From NCBI RefSeq assembly GCF_904849725.1, contig NC_058524.1, forward strand, positions 506,276,263 to 506,340,262: 64,000 bases of DNA, in the 5' to 3' direction. Of this stretch, positions 56,350 through 64,000 are shown one piece after another. Numbering within the stretch: the stretch's first letter is position 1; each line of letters begins with the position of its first letter. Made by a program: the position numbers and the translations under genes. A model generated the notes under the pieces. The model saw nothing but the letters and a program-made list of their open reading frames with translations. It did not search any database and was not told the DNA's origin. The stretch is from Hordeum vulgare subsp. vulgare (taxonomy: Eukaryota; Streptophyta; Magnoliopsida; Poales; Poaceae).

Positions 56350-57059
56350 TGTAACACCCCGTGGGTCATGCTAGAGTGATCATCATCATTAATCTAAGTT
56401 ACATTGATTAACTAGTCTTGATCATCTTTGATCCACATCTCATTTGAAATTCCAGTTTAAATTAAATTCAAACTATAAGGGAAATACAGAAGTTCACAGA
56501 TATGAAAAATTAAAATGTTTCTAATGCTGCAAATAATCCATAGTTAATTATGATGGATAAAACAACATTTTATAAAGTGTATTAGTGCCCAAAAATAATT
56601 AAAACAAGGTACAAACCATTATTTAAGCCTTTTCTAAATTATGAACTACAAAAGTTTTTAAATAAATCACCAAAACTTTTCGTGGTAGTGCCAAATAAAG
56701 CAAAGTAATTTCTTGGCTAAGTCCCATATTTTACAAAGGTAATTTGATGGCTAAATAAAATACAAAACTATTGTTGTAAAAGAAAATAGAAAAATAAAAT
56801 CAATAAATTGAAAACTGGTACTGTGCACTAGAGCCCAGCACAACCACAGTGCGGCCCATCCCACATTGACCTTCTTCTACCTCCCACTAGAGGAGACAGA
56901 GAAGTCGTGGCACACATCCACGACGCCATGGATGTGGATGCGCACCACGTGCCCCTTTGGGCCCTATATGCGTGTCCATCCAAATCCCTAGATCGACCTC
57001 GTCTAGTTACCCCTCGACCCCCCTTAACTCCCTTCTTCTTGGCTCAAATTTGCACTCGA

Positions 57060-57359
57060 GATATCTATGTAAACCAGGGTGTAACCCTAGCACCCGTGAT
57101 ATCTATGTAAACCAGGGGACTTTAGTTCGTTGGACAGATTAAGCTCATTACAACTAAGGTTTAGACCACAACATTCAATCTCGAGATAGATCAATTTTTT
57201 AGTCTGTGCAAACCCATCAATATAACAAGAGCAGGACGTAGGGTTTTACCTCCATCGAGAGGGCCCGAACATGCGTAAACATCGTCTCCCTTGTCTCTTC
57301 TTAACCATCGATCCAAGATGCATAGTTCAGACCCTATCCTGTAAGTTTTGATACTGACA
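57060..57359 (+). repeat. Left LTR of G2, 5'-truncated, with a 38-bp tandem duplication
   Basis: Homologous to the last 300 bp of the right LTR. At its broken edge GATATCTATGTAAACCAGGG occurs twice (57060-57079 and 57098-57117), a 38-bp tandem duplication not present in the right LTR. Confidence 0.75.
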
Positions 57360-59285
57360 TTGGTGCTTTCATTGAAAGATCGCTTTGGAACTAAGGATTG
57401 ATGGCTCGTCTCATCTTCAATGATGACATCCGCACTGGGGACATTTTCGTCCTCCGGACATATCTTCGTATTCGGGAGGATCATGCTACATGCCCACTCA
57501 ACCGGTTGTTTAGACTAGATTAGAAACCTTGCCCCTGATCAGGAGATCAGGTTCAGGAACTTAGAGTTCACCGCCGACTCCTGGGGAGACCTCGTCCCGA
57601 CAACACCTTTTGCCCCTCATGCCCTCACATCAGAGGGGGCGAATTTCTTCCTTGAGATGACTCTCGTCCGGGCTCTGGGCTCGAGGCCCAAGCCAAATGA
57701 CATATGGAGAAGATATTTGGGTGAACGCTACTCTGGCATGACTTCGAATATGTCGATAACAACGGCACTACAGGTTGACCCCATGAACTCCGAAAAAATG
57801 GATGCTGTGGATGTTATGTAATTAAACGAGCCACTCGGTCGAATTCTGCCATGGGAGTATCCCACGACCAACCGTCAATCTACGATCAGATCGGGATCAA
57901 ACCCGGTGACACGGAAATCCACATCCCACCTATCACGCACTTGATCACCACCATTGAGAAAACGACGTACGGTTCACCTTCTCAACCATCGGAGCTAAAA
58001 AATTTCTATATTATGGTATCCGATAATATGGACTCCCCCGGTAGTTCGGCAATCGAGCTACGCCCCGAACCTAACATGGGGCATGAGCAGTCATGTGTGG
58101 CCAGCCAACCGGGCCTTGAGCCTAGCGCGCCGGACTCCTCAATGGCATCTTTAAACTCTTAATTTGGCTGATTTGTTCTTGTTTTTCCGCCTTAATTTTT
58201 TGTTTTCATCAATACTTTGGAATAATGAACGACAACTCGCATCATTTTGCGATTTGGCATATCGTTGCGATTCTCTAGTCGCTTCCAGATCTTTTTGCAA
58301 CTAACCTATAGACTCGGCTATTATAAAGTACACTTTTGTTTAGAAAGGTAACATGGCAATTATGGACATGTTTTGAAAGTAAATTTCTCACCATGTGGTT
58401 CTCTGGTGAAACTTTTTACTTGCTCTAGTTAGGCCTTCACAACCTCGAGTTGTGTTTTGTGCATCCCAAGGTCCTCGGACAACTCTTTATTTTTATCCTC
58501 GTGGCCTGAATAACATGTCGAGAAGGTTGTTTAGACCCTCAATTCGGCCATACAGACTGATTAAGGATCAAGGGCTAGTGTCTTGAGATTTTTACACGAT
58601 TGAAAAAATCTAAATACACACCTTAAGACTTGTTGACATACGGTTGGAAAAATCCTGCATCCAGAGAACTCAAGGCATTAAACTCATGTTCGAAAAATTT
58701 AGGATGGCGTAGTGATTCTTTCCGGCGATGGTGTTTCATTGCGCTCTTAACTTTAGCGTTAGTAACTGAAACCTCGTCGCGATCCTCAGGAGGCTGATTT
58801 GTACAAGGGACGTCCTGCTATCGATATGGGTGGTTGCGTTCGGTTCCTATAAAATATGGCAACATGTGTAAATATCTGCCGCTGATCGGAAAAACAATGC
58901 TTGTAGTGAATTAAATACCTCTTGGCAGGGGAGTGGCCGAAGTAGCTCTTGTGGATGCTATACGTTTAGAGGACCCGCCATTGTTCGACACGATCTCGGT
59001 AGTCTTTGTATTAGCACGTGTTCGGCGCATGGAGCGACGACCTACTGGGTAGGAGTTGTTGTCGTAGCAGATGGGCGTCCTTTTGAGGAAGAATTTTTTT
59101 ATCCTTGGTCGAGGAAGGAGGTATCCTAGGGTAATCTAGTATGAGGGTAACCTCATAGTCGTTAATGCTCACCTGAAAAAAGAAGCCGTCCTCAAATATA
59201 ATAGACATATCAGGATCGTCATGGAATCCTAGATCGTCGTCCTTCGCATAGTTTTCTGGCTCGGGAGGAGGGCAGTTGATTTTCT
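57360..59285 (+). other. Internal region of G2 without a supported sense gene
   Basis: The longest plus frame, 57851-58162 (103 aa), is Pro/Ser-rich without a recognised domain. Minus frames at 57191-57484 and 59011-59208 are short. The sequence looks like a decayed non-coding or gag-derived interior. Confidence 0.45.
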
Positions 59286-60333
59286 CTACCCAGTGTCTTC
59301 ATTCGTGTTTGAGCAAAGTTTTAGGGATTCAATCATCCAAGAATCGTTGTAATTAAAAATCTGAATTAAGGGAAATAAGGCTATACTAACCCATTCGATA
59401 GGGTTATGGCTTGAGTATCCTTCCTTGGTGTTCAAGCTGATGAAATCCTCCTTTTCTCCTTTGTAGAGGTTGGCTAACATGGCAGCCAATGCTGCTAGGC
59501 TGGCAGGACCCTCCCGCGTATATCGAGTGGCATCACTTAAACAATTATATTGCCACATGGGATATGATCTTTGTTGAAAGGGTTGAACACATCGCTTTAT
59601 GTCCGTGACCATCACATCAATCATGGTAAGCTTAAAATGTGCCAATAATTTTACCTTTACAACCAACTACTTCACCTCCGAGCTATCCTCTTGATAAGGG
59701 ATCCTCGTATGCTAGTTGAACCACTTCTTAATAGGAGAAGTTGAAAATTCGGGCCGTCCCCTCCGGGCAGGATCGAATAAAGGAGCATCTTCAATATAGA
59801 ACCATTCCGACGTCCACTTTTCAGATGATACCCTCGGGGTACCTACCGGATCCCCAGTTCCCGCTATACGCCATACTTAGGCTCTGCCTAGTTCGCAAAT
59901 AGTCCCTCCCTAGGTTTCCGGGACAAGGGAGAAAAATTTCCTCCACAGATCAAAATGGGCCTCGCAACCAAGAAACATCTCGTAGAGAGCGGCAAAGCCC
60001 GAAATATGGAGGATGGATCCACGAGCAAGGTGGTGGAGTTGAACCAATAAAATTCCAGTAATCCCCATAAAAAGGGATGAATAGGGAAGCCCAGACCTCG
60101 AAGAGGAATGGGACGAAGCATACCCTCTCCTCCGTGTGGGGTGTTAGGAGTTTCTCTACAAAGGCCTCGCCATCAGCAGAGGCTAACCTGGAATGGGAGG
60201 GCGCCAGATCTGAGCAGGGAAAATACCCTTGCACTTTAAGTTCATGCATACGAAGGCGCGATACAGAATAACTCGCCCAATCGCCTAGAAGAGAGCCATG
60301 AGGGTGTGAGGAGGAGCCTGGAGCACTCACCAT
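59286..60333 (-). pseudogene. Antisense ORF of Gypsy G2 (Transposase_28-like), broken
   Basis: Minus-strand frames run opposite to the LTR direction. 60333-59950 and 60121-59888 overlap in different frames (one frameshift) and encode SRLRMHELKVQGYFP, then EERVCFVPFLFE and the alternative-frame GLGFPIHPFLWGLLEFYW. This is the same block that G1 has at 19649-19878. A downstream segment (59666-59286) with RCVQPFQQRSYPMWQYN and ANLYKGEKEDFISLNTKEGY fits the C-terminal part of the same plant family. Frameshifts and stops break it. The role of the family is unknown. Confidence 0.6.
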
Positions 60334-60689
60334 GTATTTGTCTCTCTCATGTTTTTCTTGACATTTGATGGGATTGGAAGTGTTGCTAGTAGCAAGCCTA
60401 GTTTATATCCCATTCTGCATCGGGAGATTTCTTGTGGGGAAGTTATTGGAACTGCGGGTCTCTTATTGGCGCACGGGAACCGAGGGGCTGGTTAACCCTG
60501 TGTAGGAAAAAAATCATTTTTGTGCGCCCGGTGATGTTTCGTAAATCACGAATGCGGAACAAGTTGGACTAGGGTCAACGGAAAATAAGGAGGATAGGAA
60601 CTCGCCTCGCAAGTCAAAGAGCGTTAATGCGTGAGGATAACGAGCCAAGACTGTAGCATTGGAGGCAACCTAGGGGGCTACTAAGGGAG

Positions 60690-61147
60690 TGTGAGACTAA
60701 GGGGTCCTCAGACCGCTTACCTATTTTCATGGGCCGGACTCCCGGGCCGTTCTAAATAAAGTGACGTTTTATTCAAGATGGACTATTCCGAAGACTTGGC
60801 GTGTACTCCGTGATCCCGTGAAGACCTACGCGATCCCTCCTTAGTGTGTAACCGACATTGTGTAAACATAGACCCCTCATATCTATATAAACTAGGGGCG
60901 CTTTAGTTCGTAGGATAGATGAAGCCCATTACGACTAGGGTTTAGACCACAACATGCGATCTAGAGATAGATCAACTTCGTACTCTGTGCAACCCCATCA
61001 ATATAACAAGAGCATGACGTACGGTTTTACCTCCATCGAGAGGGCCCAAACTTGAATAAACATCATCTTCCTTGTCTCTTGTTAACCATTGATCCAAGAT
61101 CCATATTTCGGACCTCTACTCGAGATCTGGCGATTTTGACACCGACA
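60690..61147 (+). repeat. Right LTR of G2
   Basis: 458 bp with TG...CA ends. It contains a TATA-like CATATCTATATAAACTAGGGG near 60877-60897 and the TTTTACCTCCATCGAGAGGG segment shared with G1 and the left LTR. Confidence 0.82.
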
Positions 61148-62055
61148 CGCATTGCTATGGCCCTCGTGCGTTGCTTTTGATGGTTGCAGCTGTCGCTGCC
61201 GCGCCCACGTGTGCAAGCCCTCACCACGCGCTCGCGACTGCCTGCTGCTACTCTCTGCTGCTTCTGCAGTTCTATCGCCGCCGCCTGTAGCTCGCCATGC
61301 GCGCGAGTTCGCCTGTCGCTCGCGGCCGCGCCTGCCTATGGATGTCGGCCGCCGCCGCACGCGCGTACACACTGGCCTGTGCTAGCCCGCTAGTGCTTGT
61401 GCAAGTGGGGCCCAAGCCCTTTCAGTTAGTAGATAAAATAATAATAATAATAAATAATTAACACCCCTTTTGTTAATTAGTCTTGGAATAATTAGTTTAA
61501 TTTAATCACCATTTTATTAAGCCTTTAGAATATGAGAGACGGCCCCTCTGCCCTTTTTGACTAGTCAACCGAGTCAAAGTTTATTGTTCACCCTCCTAAC
61601 TCAGCACCCCGTGAACCCCACTATCTGCTGCATGTGCACATTGCTAGGTACACTTTTGTGCACCCATAGGAATTTAGCTATTTTAATAATTTGAAATTAA
61701 AATAAATCCAGTAAATTTCGAAAAATATTTAAATCTTTGAAAAATCATGTAAATTCAACCGTAAGTGAGATGAAAATAATATATATATGCAAATTTCTCA
61801 GAAAAATATAACAAATTCGATGCAATCCTTTCACGTCTCACATGCCTCTAGCATGATGAACATGGATCCTTCCCCTATGATTCATTTGTCCGGAACTGCC
61901 AAACACCGGGAAAATATTCCCAGATGTTTTTGAGCTCTGTTCGTAATGCGTAACACTAGGTTAGGTCACCCCAACACATCATATTGCCATGTCATGCATC
62001 GTGATGCATTTGCTTGCTTTTATATTTATTGTTTATTCCCCCTGTTCTCTTTGGT
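61148..62055 (+). other. Z, GC-rich then AT-rich non-coding part
   Basis: 61150-61400 is GC-rich with overlapping Arg/Cys/Ala-rich frames on both strands that I do not accept as genes. An (AAT)n run is at about 61437-61463. 61660-61820 is AT-rich. Confidence 0.5.
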
Positions 62056-62125
62056 AGACCCTGAGACCGGTGCTACTCCCGAGTATGACTACGCTCCTGA
62101 GGTCCAACCACTTTCAGCAGAGCTT
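62056..62125 (+). other. Exon-like peptide module in Z, first
   Basis: After a TTTGGTAG boundary the frame reads DPETGATPEYDYAPEVQPLS followed by AELPGKQ. It is acidic and coding-like, in contrast to the AT-rich surroundings. A longer frame (61946-62212) contains it, but upstream and downstream parts look non-coding. Confidence 0.4.
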
Positions 62126-63713
62126 CCAGGCAAGCAAAACCCCCTTGATCATTCTTATATCGAACAATTCCTTCTCTCTCATGCTTGCATTAGAAATTGC
62201 TACTCGATTTGATTTCTCCTATTCGGATGGATAGATTGATTTTGTAACCTCCTATTGTTTCCTACCTGCTTATCCTATATGCTCAGTATAGGTTAAAAAA
62301 GGTTAGTGATCCATGAGTGACCCCTCACCATGTCCCTGTTTCCCCCGCTTCATCATCGATGGATCGATCAACGTGATCGACGTCCTGAGTCCGACACATC
62401 ACCTCACACCCCTTAGTTGTATGAATCCGCGGAGCTACTATCCAGTGCCGGGGGTGATAGATTGTAATTCATTCCTCATGATAACTTTATAGTGTAGCAA
62501 GTGAGTCATGGATTACGGAGGGTGATTCCTCTTTCACCACTCCCGACAACGACTTTATCATGCAACACCTCAAGTTTGAACCCTCGAGGCTGATTCCACC
62601 CATGTCACCTTGACGATTACATCGAGTGGAATCCATCGAGGGTGATTCCTCGAATTCCCCCATGATGTTAAGGACACAATGCTACTTTGACTTTACCCCA
62701 TAATGATATGAAAGACGGGTCAGCCCCGAGGGATATCTGTGAGTGATGTGGAGTCGGGTTTACCTGGAGGGTACCCGCGAGATAATTACGAGACATGACC
62801 GGGTAGGCAGACTGCCCTAGGAGAGGGATGGGCTTGACCCTTGCCGCAAGTCCTTTAGACGGGGCGACATGATCAATGATCGTTTCCGCAAGCTCCTAAG
62901 ACACTAGCGATTTTGGATATGTAATCTAAGTAGACCACTGGACTTTTCTCACACTAACCACCACGCGGGAATAAATATGGGCACTCTTCATCGTACATTC
63001 TCCTAAAATCTCTTGAGACCTCATAGTGAGCGGCATGCACCCGGGTGGCCCGTGTAAGCACATGTTTTGGATAAAGAGGTAGCTAGGACTGATGCCGATC
63101 ATCCTTGTAACGCGTAGGAGTGCAAGGAGCAATGGGGCCAAGACCCCTGAGCACTTAGGATTTAGACCGGTGTGTTGACCTCTCCGTTGAGCCTAGGTAG
63201 GACTACGACATGTCGATCGGCCGAGGCCGGGAATGACCCAGGAAAGTGTGTCTGGTCATAGTTAATCGGATGTGTTGGGTAAGTTGGTGCACCCCTGTAG
63301 GGAAGTATATCTATTCGAATTGCTGTGTCCATGGTAAGATACACTCGCAAATTATCCCCATCTACTACAACTAGAACTGGACACTTGTGACACTAAAATA
63401 AAAAGATGGCTCCATGACCGCTTCCTTGCAGGGAGTCGAGGAAGGATCTCTAGGCATTTATACTACATGCTTACATATGTTATACTAATCTGTACTCTTC
63501 TAATGCTGCAAGATGCTGAAGATGCTAGTCTTCGATAGGCAAGGCCTTTCCTTTCTATTCTGGAATTTTGTAGTTCAGTCCACACATACAAACCCTTCCC
63601 ATTCATATCTATGCATAATTAGGATAGATCTGATGTAAGTCTTACGGGTACTTTGGATGAGTACTCACCATTGCTTTGCTCCCCTTTTCCCTCGATATGA
63701 TTGCTATGATCAG
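62126..63713 (+). other. Z, non-coding
   Basis: Mixed sequence with repeated GGGTGATTCCTC and GAGGCTGATTCC words (62517-62660). No supported gene; frames of 60-70 codons on the minus strand are unconvincing. Confidence 0.45.
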
Positions 63714-63809
63714 ATGATGGTGCCCAGGAGCCAGCTGATCCCACCGACGACTACTACTACCCCGACGGAGCCTACTACTACATGGAGTTCGCCGTCGGCC
63801 GAGAGTAGA
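63714..63809 (+). other. Exon-like peptide module in Z, second
   Basis: After a GATCAG boundary the frame reads DDGAQEPADPTDDYYYPDGA then YYYMEFAVGRE and a TAG. It is Asp/Tyr-rich, ends in a stop and has an acceptor-like start. Together with the module at 62056 it suggests a spliced small ORF within the LTR region, but no start codon or donor was proven. Confidence 0.4.
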
Positions 63810-64000
63810 TAGGAGGCTCCCAGGTCACAGTTGTTATTTTTTGATCTAGATGGTATTGTTTTTTTCTAGCCTTCTTAGGGGAAACTTTTTTTTATTATGT
63901 ATGCACACAGATGTTGAAGCTTCCACTGACTCGTATGTATTCGAGCGCTCGAGGCCCCTGGCTCGTAATATAAAGCTTGCATTGTTTTAATTTGTGTCTA
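63810..64000 (+). other. Z, end of window
   Basis: T-rich non-coding sequence following the TAG. It may include the transcript end region of the LTR; the LTR terminus is not reached. Confidence 0.4.

Larger units (their letters stand above)
57060..61147 (+). mobile_element. Gypsy element G2 with antisense ORF, left LTR truncated
   Basis: The right LTR 60690-61147 starts TGTGAGACTAAGGGGTCC and ends GACACCGACA. The left LTR is only partial (57060-57359) and lacks the first ~190 bp. The internal region has a primer-site-like TTGGTGCTTTCATTGAAAG just after 57359. The sense strand shows no gag-pol; the only family-like coding sequence is antisense (59286-60333). It lies inside Z. Same type as G1. 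Confidence 0.75.
56350..64000 (+). mobile_element. LTR retrotransposon Z, long LTR running off the window, interrupted by G2
   Basis: Begins TGTAACACCCCGTGGG at 56350, a frequent plant LTR start. The same unit appears to continue at 61148 after the G2 insertion and reaches the end of the window without a recognisable LTR end, so at least 3.5 kb is LTR or LTR-proximal DNA. It includes AT-rich stretches, a GC-rich stretch (61150-61400), and two exon-like peptide modules at 62056-62125 and 63714-63809. Family not named. Confidence 0.6.

Noticed and set aside
61082..61393. Overlapping Arg/Cys/Ala-rich ORFs at the G2/Z junction
   Set aside because: They span the insertion junction or use GC-rich LTR sequence; no family match and frames on both strands.

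Overview
The window is repeat-dense plant nuclear DNA, almost certainly from the wheat/barley tribe (Triticeae). The basis is several BARE1/WIS/Angela-type Ty1-copia LTRs, a Gypsy LTR beginning TGATACGTCTCCAACG with a tRNA-Asp type primer site, a Stowaway MITE, a CACTA element, a PIF/Harbinger element and a Helitron. I see no intact cellular gene. Every recognisable host-gene sequence is a broken fragment, and most lie inside transposons.

Layout. 1-377 is the end of an LTR of element W, inserted into the integrase of a minus-strand copia element A (378-5307). Element A is itself inserted into a PIF/Harbinger transposase pseudogene (5308-6748). 6749-9720 is unassigned sequence with a degenerate tandem repeat (8470-8935) and a 160-bp Stowaway MITE (9523-9682). 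9721-17460 is a 7.7-kb Helitron. It carries fragments of a rolling-stone-like membrane protein gene, a receptor-like kinase gene, two unrecognised genes and the 3' end of the U5 snRNP GTPase gene (Snu114/CLO type). 17461-18541 is unassigned and repetitive. 18542-19880 is a piece of a Gypsy element (G1) with an antisense ORF.

19881-53150 is one Gypsy insertion, X, flanked by the 5-bp duplication ATGAC. Three later insertions expanded it: a CACTA element (21808-27205, duplication CTT) carrying an LRR-gene fragment; copia element B (29008-40147, duplication GGAAG), whose own 3' LTR is split by a 2.5-kb copy of another copia element; and copia element C (42591-51165), whose LTRs are similar but whose coding region has fully decayed. 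X keeps only gag and protease, so it looks non-autonomous.

X sits 4 bp inside the LTR terminus of a minus-strand Gypsy element Y (53152 onward). Y is interrupted by an element Z (LTR from 56350 to beyond the window), which contains a second antisense-ORF Gypsy element G2 (57060-61147). The inferred order of insertion is G1, then Y, then X and Z, then CACTA, B and C in X and G2 in Z, then the insert in B. Element boundaries with duplications were read directly. Family names rest on recognition of terminal sequences and protein motifs, and no alignment or database search was run.
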